From: JAJYBV01 sp021812265
GTDB taxonomy: Bacteria; Chloroflexota; Ktedonobacteria; Ktedonobacterales; JACDGC01
Length of the DNA: 54,338 nucleotides
Assembly: GCA_027459525.1 (NCBI GenBank)
Contig: DAIDIC010000156.1
Coordinates: 1 to 54,338, forward strand
Direction of reading: 5' to 3'
In this document: positions 43,647 through 51,660 of the stretch, piece after piece
Layout: every line of letters starts with the position of its first letter
Numbering within the stretch: the first letter of the stretch is position 1
Notes under the pieces: generated by a model
Database searches by the model: none
Told to the model about the DNA's origin: nothing
The model's input: only the letters and a program-made list of their open reading frames with translations
Position numbers and translations under genes: made by a program

Positions 43647-44528
43647 ATGACAAAAGCTCCTGAACGTAGGCCAGATTGGCTGAAAGTTCGCGCCCCCGGC
43701 GGCGAAACTTATGAAAATCTGAAACAACTGATGCGCAGTAAAACACTGCACACGGTTTGTGAAGAGGCGCGCTGCCCCAATATGGGTGAGTGCTGGTCGC
43801 ATCGCACAGCAACCTTTATGATCTTGGGGGATATCTGCACTCGAAGCTGTAGATTTTGCGCTGTAAAAACCGGCAGGCCGCTTGCTGTAGATTGGGAAGA
43901 GCCGCGCAGAGTTGCTGAAGCCGTACAAAACATGGGATTGAAACATGTTGTGGTTACTTCGGTAGATCGCGATGAATTGAAGGATGGCGGCGCATCGCTG
44001 TTTGCGGCAACTATCCGCTGGATTTATCGACTGAACCCGCACGTCTCCATAGAAGTGCTGACGCCTGATTTTAAAGGTGACCTGGAAGCGTTAAAAACGG
44101 TTATTGACGCCAAGCCCACTATTTTTAATCATAATGTGGAAACGGCGCCAAGGCTGTATAAAAAAGTGCGTCCGCAGGCAATTTATACCAGATCTTTAAA
44201 AATATTAGCTGCTTCAAAGCAATTGAATCCGGATATTCCCACCAAATCTGGCTTTATGCTGGGGCTTGGCGAAGAACATGATGAAGTTGTGCAATTGCTG
44301 CATGATTTGCGTGAACATGATGTGGATATTGTTACTATCGGACAATATTTGCGGCCAAGTTTTGAGCATTTGCCGGTTTTACGGTATGCCCCACCAGAGG
44401 AATTTAAAGAATATGCGCAGATAGGCAAACAACTCGGTTTCCGTCATGTTGAATCGGGGCCGCTGGTGCGCAGCTCTTTCCACGCATGGGATCAAGCGAA
44501 GGCAGCGCACGCCGTGCCGGAAAACTAA
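43647..44528 (+). CDS. lipA: Lipoyl synthase
   Basis: A radical SAM enzyme inserting two sulfurs into octanoyl-lipoyl domains. 293 residues. The auxiliary cluster cysteines CEEARCPNMGEC and the radical SAM CTRSCRFC are both intact; the C-terminal SGPLVRSSFHA supplies the serine ligand of the auxiliary cluster. SVDRDELKDGGA and FNHNVETAPRLYKKVRP are family blocks. GAGG is 8 bases before the ATG. LipB is not adjacent. Confidence 0.96.
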   Translation: MTKAPERRPDWLKVRAPGGETYENLKQLMRSKTLHTVCEEARCPNMGECWSHRTATFMILGDICTRSCRFCAVKTGRPLAVDWEEPRRVAEAVQNMGLKHVVVTSVDRDELKDGGASLFAATIRWIYRLNPHVSIEVLTPDFKGDLEALKTVIDAKPTIFNHNVETAPRLYKKVRPQAIYTRSLKILAASKQLNPDIPTKSGFMLGLGEEHDEVVQLLHDLREHDVDIVTIGQYLRPSFEHLPVLRYAPPEEFKEYAQIGKQLGFRHVESGPLVRSSFHAWDQAKAAHAVPEN

Positions 44529-44561
44529 TTGTTTCTATTTTATTTCTGAACAGTTTTATCT

Positions 44562-44601
44562 AAGCGGCGGCGCAAAGATTCACAAGAGATTGCTGCCGCT
44601 T
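44562..44601 (+). terminator. Hairpin after lipA
   Basis: AAGCGGC (44562-44568) pairs with GCCGCTT (44595-44601), 34 bases after the lipA stop. The T-run is weak. Confidence 0.35.
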
Positions 44602-44628
44602 ATTCAAAAATGAAAAACAAAAAAAGTG

Positions 44629-44657
44629 TTGACATACATACAAGTGTGTTTTATAAT
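44629..44657 (+). promoter_or_regulatory. Perfect consensus promoter of the small-peptide locus
   Basis: TTGACA (44629-44634), exactly 17 bases, TATAAT (44652-44657). Both boxes are exact consensus. It faces a hairpin leader and a short signal-peptide ORF, not a large gene. Confidence 0.75.
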
Positions 44658-44666
44658 CGAGAAACA

Positions 44667-44742
44667 CCGAGATTTTTCAATGCGCATGAAAGTTTAAATT
44701 CATTGAAAATCGGCTTGCAGTGCGGCTAGTCACACTGCTGTT
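44667..44742 (+). promoter_or_regulatory. Hairpin leader of the small-peptide locus
   Basis: CCGAGATTTTTCAATG (44667-44682) pairs with CATTGAAAATCGG (44701-44713). Then GCAGTG (44717-44722) pairs with CACTGC (44733-44738), followed by TGTTTT. The second stem could act as an attenuator. No known riboswitch class recognised. Confidence 0.4.
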
Positions 44743-44769
44743 TTGTGAAATAAAGTCTATGGAGGTTGT

Positions 44770-44877
44770 ATGTCTCACTGGAAAATCAAAATTTTTGCTG
44801 TTTGTCCACTGCTCTTGGCGGTTCTTTTTACTGCCATATCCGGTTCTGCTTTTGCAGAGACCAGCCATCTATGCTAA
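44770..44877 (+). CDS. Short secreted-peptide ORF (signal peptide only, or frameshifted)
   Basis: 35 residues. MSHWKIKIFAVCPLLLAVLF, TAISGSAFA, then ETSHLC and a stop. It is a well-formed Sec signal peptide with an AFA cleavage site and only six mature residues. GGAGG lies 4 bases before the ATG, and a perfect promoter is upstream. The stop overlaps an ATG at 44871 opening the next frame, so either the gene is frameshifted or the product is a real micro-peptide. Confidence 0.5.
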   Translation: MSHWKIKIFAVCPLLLAVLFTAISGSAFAETSHLC

Positions 44878-45086
44878 AATCACAAACAATTTCTCCCGAT
44901 TGTGTTCAAATTGTCAATCGCTTAAATGCTCCCTCGAAACTTAATTCCCAACCATATATTATCTGCCCTTCCGGTTCCCCATATGGCGGCGCTGGCGCTG
45001 TAATATGTATTTCTTCATATTTTGAAGAAATACATCGTAATCACGCTTCTCTTTTTAAGAGAAGCGTTGACGGTATAGAAAAATAG
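44871..45086 (+). CDS. Cys-containing ORF overlapping the signal-peptide ORF
   Basis: 71 codons starting MLKSQTISPDCVQIVNRLNA and including YIICPSGSPYGGAGAVICIS, with three cysteines and a Gly-rich stretch reminiscent of small secreted or processed peptides. It could be the mature part lost to a frameshift from the 44770 ORF, or non-coding. Its last third lies on two perfect hairpins (45007-45066), which argues that at least that part is not coding. No ribosome site of its own except translational coupling at ATGCTAA. Confidence 0.3.
   Translation: MLKSQTISPDCVQIVNRLNAPSKLNSQPYIICPSGSPYGGAGAVICISSYFEEIHRNHASLFKRSVDGIEK
45007..45066 (+). repeat. Two tandem perfect 10-bp hairpins
   Basis: GTATTTCTTC/GAAGAAATAC (45007-45033, 7-base loop) and CGCTTCTCTT/AAGAGAAGCG (45044-45066, 3-base loop). 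They sit 65 bases before the lipoprotein gene and may end the small transcript or act as operators. Confidence 0.55.
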
Positions 45087-45130
45087 ATTTTTATTGTGCC
45101 ATAAAAAAAGTAATAAGAGAGGTTCCATAT

Positions 45131-46363
45131 ATGCGAATTCGCGCTAATAATTATGCCAAATGGCTGGTTGCGCTGGTGTGTTTTCTCAGCCTTATTATAA
45201 CCGCATGTAATTCCGGTGGATCTGCCACGCAAGCGTCGTCTCCAATTGCAACCGGCAGTATCCCAACAATAGCTAACAGCGCGCCGACAGCAACCGACAG
45301 CGTTCCGACAAATACAGCAACACCGGCGCCTTTGGCTGTTCTGGATCCCAGTCTTAGCTCTTCATTGTCGGGTGTGCCTGCCGTGGGGAAAATTTTCCAA
45401 ATCAATCTAGGCAATTTCTATGCCAGTGATCCTGCTATTGCTACTCAAGATGGCTTTGTTTTATTTGGCAGTTGGAATGGTGTTACTCCTACCAATCAAA
45501 GCGCTTACAAATCAGTATATTTTTATAGTTTTGCCGATCAAAAAATACATACTATAGCCTCGGCAACACCAGCGCCGGATGGAGAAGTACGCGGTTTTGG
45601 CGGTATTACGGGATCGGGAGATTGGATATTATATATTGATTATACTTCCAGCAGCCAATATTGGGAAGCATGGGCAGCCAATGTTGTAACGAATCAAAAA
45701 ATTCTTATCGACAGCGCAGTGAAAGAGCAATTTAACGCTCCAATGAGCGGTTTAACCACGAATGGTAAAGTAGTGGTATATGCAATTTCAACACCAAATG
45801 GGTCGCAATTACGCAAATACGATCTCACAAGCGGAGTAACAACCGTAATGGATACATCCAGCGCATATATGTATCAGTCAGTAGATCTTTCGGGAAATTT
45901 ACTATATTTTTTGCGGGTAGTCCCACAAGGATCAACGGCATGGATATGGAATCTCGATCAACCGACGCCTGTGCAGCTTCCCGTCACACCCAGTTTGAAT
46001 GTGGCGTTGAACGGCAATTATCTTGTGTGGGATACAGCAATGGAATTAGGGAAATACTTTCAACTGTCTCTGTATAATATAGTTACCGGCAAAGTAATCA
46101 GTCCATGGGGTCCGCAATGTTATCGTCCGGGAATAGCGCTTGATCGCCCGTATGCTACTTGTTTGGGAATAGCCGAAACTAGTTCGCCCGTATATTTAGT
46201 GCGGGTTCCTTCGGGAGCCAGTGTGTCATTTAATAGCGCAGACGGCGCCGCAGAAGGCCAAATAGTAAATGGCCGTGTATATTGGCTGTTACCAATTAAT
46301 AGCCCGCCTAATGATCCCGCCAGCTCAAATATCATTGATTATATGAATGTTCCGCTGCAATAG
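45131..46363 (+). CDS. Lipoprotein with beta-propeller-like domain
   Basis: 410 residues. The signal ends with lipobox LIITAC (Cys near residue 26), then a Ser/Thr/Ala/Pro-rich linker (about 27-72). The beta-rich domain has repeats such as DGFVLFGSWNG, GDWILYIDYTSSSQYWEAW, NGKVVVYAIS, SGNLLYFLRV and NGNYLVWDTA, probably a propeller. Function unknown; surface binding is the usual role. AGAGAGG lies 8 bases before the ATG. Composition resembles the 8596 lipoprotein, but similarity is only at the architecture level. Confidence 0.72.
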   Translation: MRIRANNYAKWLVALVCFLSLIITACNSGGSATQASSPIATGSIPTIANSAPTATDSVPTNTATPAPLAVLDPSLSSSLSGVPAVGKIFQINLGNFYASDPAIATQDGFVLFGSWNGVTPTNQSAYKSVYFYSFADQKIHTIASATPAPDGEVRGFGGITGSGDWILYIDYTSSSQYWEAWAANVVTNQKILIDSAVKEQFNAPMSGLTTNGKVVVYAISTPNGSQLRKYDLTSGVTTVMDTSSAYMYQSVDLSGNLLYFLRVVPQGSTAWIWNLDQPTPVQLPVTPSLNVALNGNYLVWDTAMELGKYFQLSLYNIVTGKVISPWGPQCYRPGIALDRPYATCLGIAETSSPVYLVRVPSGASVSFNSADGAAEGQIVNGRVYWLLPINSPPNDPASSNIIDYMNVPLQ

Positions 46364-46445
46364 AAAATATACTATTGGCAAATGTGGCGCAAAGCAATGT
46401 TATTTAGTGGCGCGCCCTTTGTGTTGCCGGATATTTCAAATACAC

Positions 46446-46469
46446 AAAAAGGCGGCCTTGATGGCCGCC
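46446..46469 (-). terminator. pyrG terminator
   Basis: GGCGGCC-ATCAA-GGCCGCC followed by TTTTTGTG on the minus strand, 26 bases past the pyrG stop; a textbook intrinsic terminator. Confidence 0.8.
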
Positions 46470-46494
46470 CTCCAAAATTATAGAGCTTTATTGG

Positions 46495-48162
46495 TTATTC
46501 GGAAGCCGAAAGAATTGTTTCATTGCCGTTTTTTTCCGCCAAGTTGTTGACACGCTGCGTGGCGCGCTGTCGCGCTGCAGTGACAAAGTCGTGGAACAGC
46601 GGATGCGGCTCCAGCGGGCGGCTTTTAAATTCCGGATGAAATTGAGTTCCAACAAACCAAGGATGATCTTTCAATTCAACGATTTCAACCAGCGTGTTAT
46701 CCGCTGATTTACCGCTGACGAGCATGCCTGCGCGTTCAAATGCGCGGCGATAGCTGTTATTGAATTCGTATCGGTGACGATGGCGTTCCAGCACAATTTC
46801 TTTGCTATATGCTTTGGCGGCCTTTGTTTCCGGTGTAAGACAGCAAACCCAATTACCTAACCGCATAGTGCCGCCCTTATTGGCGACCGATCGTTGATCT
46901 TCCATCAGGTTGATGACCGGATCGGGAGATTCAATATCAAATTCCGATGAATTAGCTTTGGGAAGACGCAGCACATGGCGCGCAAATTCTATGACGGCTA
47001 TTTGCATGCCGAGGCACAGCCCTAAATAGGGAATTTTTTGTTCACGCGCGTGTTTTGCCGCCAGAATTTTTCCTTCGATGCCGCGCGGGCCAAATCCGCC
47101 GGGAACCAAAATGCCGTCGGCTGCGGCAAGCCTTGCCAGCGATTCTTCCGGATGGTTTTCCAGATCTTCGGAATGAACCCAATCAATATCAATATCCAGT
47201 TGCTGCGACCATGCCGCGTGATGCAGCGATTCTGCAACGGAAAGATATGCGTCGTGCAGCGCAACATATTTTCCTACCAAAGCAATACGCACGCTGGGTT
47301 TTTCCTGAAAAATAACGTTAACTAAGTCGCGCCAGCCTGCAAGGTTCGGCTCTGTTGGCGGTAAAGCAAATTTTTCAACAAGGTAAGCGCCCAGCCCGGC
47401 TTCTTCAAGCAGTAGCGGGACCTGATAGATAGAATCGGCCGTAACTAAAGGAATGACGGCTCTTTCATCTATATTGGCAAATAGCGCGATTTTGCTGCAT
47501 AGCTCTTGGCTTACCGGTTGATCCGCTCTGCATAAAATAATATCGGGCTGAATGCCGACCCGGCGCAGCTCCATCATGCTGTGCTGTGTTGGTTTGGTTT
47601 TCAGTTCGTGGGTGGCGGCGATATAGGGCAGCCAAGTGAGATGAATATATAAAACATTTTCTTGGCCCAGGTCGCGCTTCATTTGCCGAATAGCTTCTAA
47701 AAACGGCTCACCTTCAATATCACCGACGGTGCCGCCAACTTCACAGATGATGACATCGGCGCTGCTTTGCGCGGCATGGACGCGAATGCGTTCTTTAATT
47801 TCATTTGTAATGTGCGGAACAACCTGAATGGTGCCGCCTAAATAGGTTCCGTGGCGTTCCTTGCCGATGACATTGGCGTATACTTGGCCGGTTGTGCAGT
47901 TGGAAAATCGGTTAGCCGGTTCATCGGTAAACCGTTCGTAGTGACCCAAGTCTAAATCGGTTTCGGCGCCGTCTTCGGTTACGAATACTTCACCGTGCTG
48001 GTATGGAGACATGGTGCCGGGATCGACGTTGATATATGGATCGAGTTTCATAATAGAAACCGAAATATTTCTGCTTTTCAACAGCCGGCCGACCGAAGCA
48101 ACCGTAATACCTTTACCAACCGATGAAACAACCCCACCGGTTACAAAAATAAACTTTGCCAT
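46495..48162 (-). CDS. pyrG: CTP synthase
   Basis: Makes CTP from UTP, ATP and glutamine. 555 residues. The synthetase domain opens with KFIFVTGGVVSSVGKGITVA, with KLDPYINVDPGTMSPYQHGE and CEVGGTVGDIEGEPFLEA. The glutaminase domain has GGFGPRGIEGKI, the nucleophile GLCLGMQIAVIEFAR and the triad His/Glu in QFHPEFKSRP. AAAGG lies 11 bases before the ATG. MBL hydrolase gene is upstream on the same strand, 55 bases away. Confidence 0.97.
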   Translation of the reverse strand: MAKFIFVTGGVVSSVGKGITVASVGRLLKSRNISVSIMKLDPYINVDPGTMSPYQHGEVFVTEDGAETDLDLGHYERFTDEPANRFSNCTTGQVYANVIGKERHGTYLGGTIQVVPHITNEIKERIRVHAAQSSADVIICEVGGTVGDIEGEPFLEAIRQMKRDLGQENVLYIHLTWLPYIAATHELKTKPTQHSMMELRRVGIQPDIILCRADQPVSQELCSKIALFANIDERAVIPLVTADSIYQVPLLLEEAGLGAYLVEKFALPPTEPNLAGWRDLVNVIFQEKPSVRIALVGKYVALHDAYLSVAESLHHAAWSQQLDIDIDWVHSEDLENHPEESLARLAAADGILVPGGFGPRGIEGKILAAKHAREQKIPYLGLCLGMQIAVIEFARHVLRLPKANSSEFDIESPDPVINLMEDQRSVANKGGTMRLGNWVCCLTPETKAAKAYSKEIVLERHRHRYEFNNSYRRAFERAGMLVSGKSADNTLVEIVELKDHPWFVGTQFHPEFKSRPLEPHPLFHDFVTAARQRATQRVNNLAEKNGNETILSASE

Positions 48163-48197
48163 AAATATGCTAGCCTTTCATCTCTGAAAAGAGATAA

Positions 48198-48224
48198 GGG
48201 CTAAGGCGACTTGTGCCCTAGCCC
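48198..48224 (-). terminator. Hairpin at the end of the MBL hydrolase gene
   Basis: GGGCTAGGGC/GCCTTAGCCC (minus strand; one mismatch) overlaps the hydrolase stop codon and is followed by TTATCTCTTTTC. It may reduce readthrough into pyrG. Confidence 0.45.
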
Positions 48225-48865
48225 TTCGGATTGAAGATGACCACCTGCGATTCTGCAGGCATTGATGTTCGAGTTAACGATAATTTGGGAAGCGGATCCG
48301 GAAGCGGCGTTCCCAGCGCTTTACAGAATACATCTGCTGAATCGAGAGTAATGCCCTTTTCTGTTAGGGCAGGTGTGGCGTAGTGCATGGGAATGATAAC
48401 GCGCGGATCGAGTTCGCTGACAATATCTACCGCGGTTTTAGCGTTAATGGTATAATGGCCGCCTACGGGCAGCATCAGCACATCTATATCGCCAATTTGA
48501 TCAATTTGTTTAGCGTCTAAATCGTGCCCCAAATCCCCTAAATGGCATAAAGAAATATCTTCGGTATGAATAACATAAACGGTATTTGGGCCGCGTTCTG
48601 CGCCGCGGTTGGTGTCGTGGAAGGTGCGTACACCGGTAATAAGCATATTGCCAATTTCATATTCACCGGGGCCGCGAATAATTTTGGGGTCTCCGCCGAT
48701 GGGGTCGATAAACGAGTGATCGGTGTGTGAATGGGTAACACAGACGATATCCGCAGAGACACCTTTCAGCGCAACACCATAAGGCTGCGGCGCGGGATCG
48801 ATGATAACGACGCCGTCTTTGCTGCGGATTCGGAAGCCTGCGTGGCCTAAATACGTAATTTCCAA
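48218..48865 (-). CDS. Metallo-beta-lactamase-fold hydrolase (UlaG-like)
   Basis: 215 residues. THSHTDHSF is the HxHxDH zinc motif. GHAGFRIRSKDGVVIIDP, LGDLGHDLDAKQ and MLPVGGHYTINAKTA fit the UPF0173/UlaG-like branch, and IPMHYATP supplies the last histidine. Substrate unknown. The start is a TTG at 48865 with AGGAG 13 bases upstream, so the start is uncertain. Confidence 0.83.
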   Translation of the reverse strand: MEITYLGHAGFRIRSKDGVVIIDPAPQPYGVALKGVSADIVCVTHSHTDHSFIDPIGGDPKIIRGPGEYEIGNMLITGVRTFHDTNRGAERGPNTVYVIHTEDISLCHLGDLGHDLDAKQIDQIGDIDVLMLPVGGHYTINAKTAVDIVSELDPRVIIPMHYATPALTEKGITLDSADVFCKALGTPLPDPLPKLSLTRTSMPAESQVVIFNPKG

Positions 48866-49038
48866 AGTTTCTGCCAGTCTCCTTTATGCGCATAAATAAA
48901 ATATATTAGCAGATTATATCACAAAATAATATGTTCTGCTTTTTGTTTTCTGAGTATTTTTACCATATTTGGGGCAGAAACCGATGTTTCAACTCAAAAA
49001 AAAGAGCAGCGTAATTTTATCTATTGCGCTGCTTTTGG
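48866..49038. other. Intergenic AT-rich spacer
   Basis: Promoter DNA for the MBL hydrolase and spacer beyond the tRNA 3' end. Nothing else recognised. Confidence 0.4.
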
Positions 49039-49125
49039 CGGAGGAGGTGGGATTCGAACCCACGGCGCCGTCTCCGACGCACACGATTTCCAGTCGTGCC
49101 CACTAGGCCACTATGGGACTCCTCC
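49039..49125 (-). tRNA. tRNA-Ser (anticodon GGA)
   Basis: Acceptor stem GGAGGAG/CTCCTCC; anticodon arm CACGA-CTGGAAA-TCGTG with anticodon GGA (reads UCC/UCU). Long variable arm (CGTCGGAGACGGCG), T-arm GTGGGTTCGAATCCCAC and discriminator G, all as in serine tRNAs. No CCA is encoded. Confidence 0.95.
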
Positions 49126-49177
49126 AGATCAATGGCGCTGCTTTCGCGGCGTTTCTTACAATATTTGATAATATTGG

Positions 49178-49265
49178 CGGAGAGAGTGGGATTCGAACCC
49201 ACGGTACCCTTTTGAAGTACACTGCATTTCGAGGGCAGCTCCTTAAACCGCTCGGACATCTCTCC
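49178..49265 (-). tRNA. tRNA-Ser (anticodon CGA)
   Basis: Acceptor GGAGAGA/TCTCTCC, T-arm GTGGGTTCGAATCCCAC and a long variable arm (GTACTTCAAAAGGGTAC). The anticodon loop CTCGAAA gives CGA (reads UCG). The anticodon stem CTGCC/TGCAG has a C-U mismatch at its loop end. Lies 52 bases upstream of tRNA-Ser(GGA), probably cotranscribed. No encoded CCA. Confidence 0.93.
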
Positions 49266-49598
49266 GTGTTGAAGTATATCACAAGTAAAAGATCAGTTTC
49301 AAATAGTTTGCGAAAATGGGGATATACAGAAAAAAATTGGGTATATTGAGCTGCTATCAATGCAAATTTTTTGTTTTCTTCTTGAAAAGGATGCGGAACG
49401 AAACTATATTAAAAATAGGCTGTGATACAAACCATAAGTACTATAACCCATAACAAAAACATGGCTTTAGTTTTAAATCATATAAAATTTGTTGATAAAT
49501 ATGCTATATAACCAAGCAAATCAAAATTATTTCAATTTTATTTTATGTTAATGTTACTATTGTATAGGTATAATTGGCTATGTGATCAGTATTTATGT
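49266..49598. other. AT-rich intergenic region
   Basis: About 330 bases of AT-rich sequence with no ORF of interest. It should hold the minus-strand promoter of the two tRNA genes. No repeat or structured RNA recognised. Confidence 0.4.
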
Positions 49599-49856
49599 CT
49601 ATACATAAAAAATATCCATAAATTTCTCTGGCGGAATAGGTATTCTTGGTGTACGATAAAAGAAGTAACTTAGCCCGGTGACAATTTGCCCTGTTTGCGC
49701 CGCAATATACGAGATACTTTCTGCGCTGCCCCGCAGAACCGCCTGAACCGTATATATGGCAAAATATACAGGGCTTAAGGACAGTCGCAGAAACGAAAAC
49801 CGTTTCGCTGCCAATTCCGCCGGGCTTCTTTCGCTATTAAAGCAGCCAATTCGCAT
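49599..49856 (-). CDS. Hypothetical protein, third gene of the parA operon
   Basis: 85 residues from the ATG at 49856, which overlaps the end of the 154-residue gene by 20 bases. Mildly hydrophobic middle (FSFLRLSLSPVYFAIYTVQAVLR) and a Pro-rich end (PRIPIPPEKF). No good ribosome site, so translation would depend on coupling. Not recognised; may not be a real gene. Confidence 0.4.
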   Translation of the reverse strand: MRIGCFNSERSPAELAAKRFSFLRLSLSPVYFAIYTVQAVLRGSAESISYIAAQTGQIVTGLSYFFYRTPRIPIPPEKFMDIFYV

Positions 49857-50301
49857 AGCGCACTGCTTCACGCTCCCGCGCGATTTTTTCTGCGGCAAAA
49901 GCAACGATAAAATCAATTAATTTTTTTATGCTGCGCAGTCGCGCAGTCTTTTTATCGGGGTCCATCTCTTGCAGTTTTATAATTTTTCTGAGAGTCGCCG
50001 CGTCAAATTGCGCCAGCCTTGCGCGTAAGCTTTCCTCGCCGCCAATACGATACAGTTCGGTCGCATCCGTGCGCGCCGCTTGCAGCGCAATAAGCCGATT
50101 CAGCCTGTCACCGGACTCTGCGTCGTATTCAGTGTGATTATTTAATTCATCGCTCATATCCGTAAAAATGCCGATTTGTGAAAATGCGGCGACAATTTGC
50201 GCCGCAAGCTCTTGGTTATGCTCTATATCCATAGCTAAGCCTTGCAGCATGCGAGACACTAATTTGGTATTAATGTATGCTGTTTGTATTGTATCGGACA
50301 T
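49837..50301 (-). CDS. Hypothetical helical protein following parA
   Basis: 154 residues, almost all predicted helix and charged, without cysteines or membrane segments. The C-terminal part (LRKIIKLQEMDPDKKTARLR and SIKKLIDFIVAFAAEKIARE) could be a small coiled domain. It starts 19 bases after the parA stop. The position is that of a ParB-like or adaptor partner, but there is no ParB motif or helix-turn-helix. Function unknown. Confidence 0.62.
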   Translation of the reverse strand: MSDTIQTAYINTKLVSRMLQGLAMDIEHNQELAAQIVAAFSQIGIFTDMSDELNNHTEYDAESGDRLNRLIALQAARTDATELYRIGGEESLRARLAQFDAATLRKIIKLQEMDPDKKTARLRSIKKLIDFIVAFAAEKIAREREAVRYANWLL

Positions 50302-50320
50302 GAGTAGTACTTACGATCCT

Positions 50321-51184
50321 TCACATGGAAACTTGGTGCAAATATTCTCGCGCCAACGCGCTGAATTGCCGGTGTGGGCCGGCGCCGCCAAATTTTTGCC
50401 GCAAATTGGCGACATCGGTGTCTATATCTGCCGCTTCGGCTACTTCTGCCGCTTCCGTTATAATTGTTTCAAAAATAGGCGGGTGAATGCCCGGTATAAC
50501 ATCGCGGCGCATATCTTGCACTGTTTGCTTGTGCAGCCGGCTTTGACTCCGATAGCGCGAAACAACAATTCCTAAGCCATAAATTTCGTGCCGCGCGCGC
50601 AGCGCAAAATCCGCCATGCGATCTAGCACCAGTGGCACACCCAAGGTAGATAAAATATCCGGCACAACCGGGATAAGAAAATATTTGCTCAGCGCTATGC
50701 CGTTTAATGTGACAATGCCTAAGTTCGGCGGGCAATCGATGAGGATGTGATCGTATTGCTGCATTGCTGTTTCTATTGCTTGGCGCAAAATATATACAGA
50801 GCCATCGCGAAATTCATCTAAGTCAGACGCTTTGGTAATTTTATCTTGCAGTTTGTGCAGGCGAATGCTGGAAGAAAGCAAATCCAGCCCGGGTATGCCG
50901 CCCATTACGTTAGACGTTCGCGGAACTATGGCCTGATTGATATCAAATTCATGGGTTCCATCTAACCAATCTTTAAACAGCTGATATAGTGTTTGCCCTC
51001 GCTGATCGCGTTCCCTCCAGCGCCGTTCATTGATGAGTGATATGGTGGCGTTGGTTTGAGGATCCAAATCGATAACCAAAACACGCTGTCCATGCTCTAC
51101 AGCTAAATAGTGCGCCAAGGCAATGGTTAATGTTGTTTTTCCCACGCCTCCCTTAAGATTAATAACACTCGTTACTACTGGCAT
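50321..51184 (-). CDS. ParA/Soj-family partition ATPase
   Basis: 287 residues. The deviant Walker A NLKGGVGKTTLTIALA has both signature lysines; switch I is VIDLDPQTNAT and Walker B is ILIDCPPNLGIVTLNGI. C-terminal basic residues could bind DNA. The family positions plasmids, chromosomes or protein clusters. No parB or parS-type repeat is seen nearby, so this is probably an orphan ParA acting with the two downstream proteins. GAGG lies 7 bases before the ATG; TATAAT at 51201-51206 (minus) is the likely -10. Confidence 0.88.
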   Translation of the reverse strand: MPVVTSVINLKGGVGKTTLTIALAHYLAVEHGQRVLVIDLDPQTNATISLINERRWRERDQRGQTLYQLFKDWLDGTHEFDINQAIVPRTSNVMGGIPGLDLLSSSIRLHKLQDKITKASDLDEFRDGSVYILRQAIETAMQQYDHILIDCPPNLGIVTLNGIALSKYFLIPVVPDILSTLGVPLVLDRMADFALRARHEIYGLGIVVSRYRSQSRLHKQTVQDMRRDVIPGIHPPIFETIITEAAEVAEAADIDTDVANLRQKFGGAGPHRQFSALAREYLHQVSM

Positions 51185-51660
51185 GATAAAACCTCATTTT
51201 ATTATAATTCTTTTTGTGCGCATCCAATATATTATGCAGGGTATTGTTCATTCCAATCGGCCTTGCGTCTATCAGCGCGCTGCTTACATTTTTTGGGCTG
51301 CGCGCCGTGGGAAGCGGCGCCTTTGGGACGCAAATTTTGCTGCGGGACTCTCTCATTGCTGTTTGCCGGACATATGGGCAACTGATCGCCGATTGGAAAA
51401 GTGACCGAGAAATACATCATATATTTCTCGTGATTTTGCAATGCAGGCGTATCCGCGAAAAATATATCTATAATGAAAGTATAACAAATAATCAGCGCGG
51501 TTGTTTATTGTGACCCCTATGAAAAAAGTGTGTCATAAACGTCTTCATTCCGTCAATAGCAGTGGGAATAGTATCTTTTTACGCAAAATCGCGCATTTTT
51601 CACAAGGTGTCGCAGCTATTGTTTCATAGCGGTTTGTGGCTGTTTAGGCAGGCGTCTCTA
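51185..51660. other. Intergenic region upstream of parA
   Basis: About 475 bases. Contains the parA -10 (51201-51206, minus strand) with a weak TTGGAT -35 about 15 bases away. No gene is supported in the rest; small frames on both strands lack ribosome sites. No tandem repeat of the parS or iteron kind is visible. Confidence 0.4.

Noticed and set aside
49990..51184. Chromosome origin or parS cluster near parA
   Set aside because: No dnaA, DnaA-box cluster or 16-bp parS palindrome is visible.
51232..51513. Short frames upstream of parA on both strands
   Set aside because: No ribosome site, overlap each other and look random.
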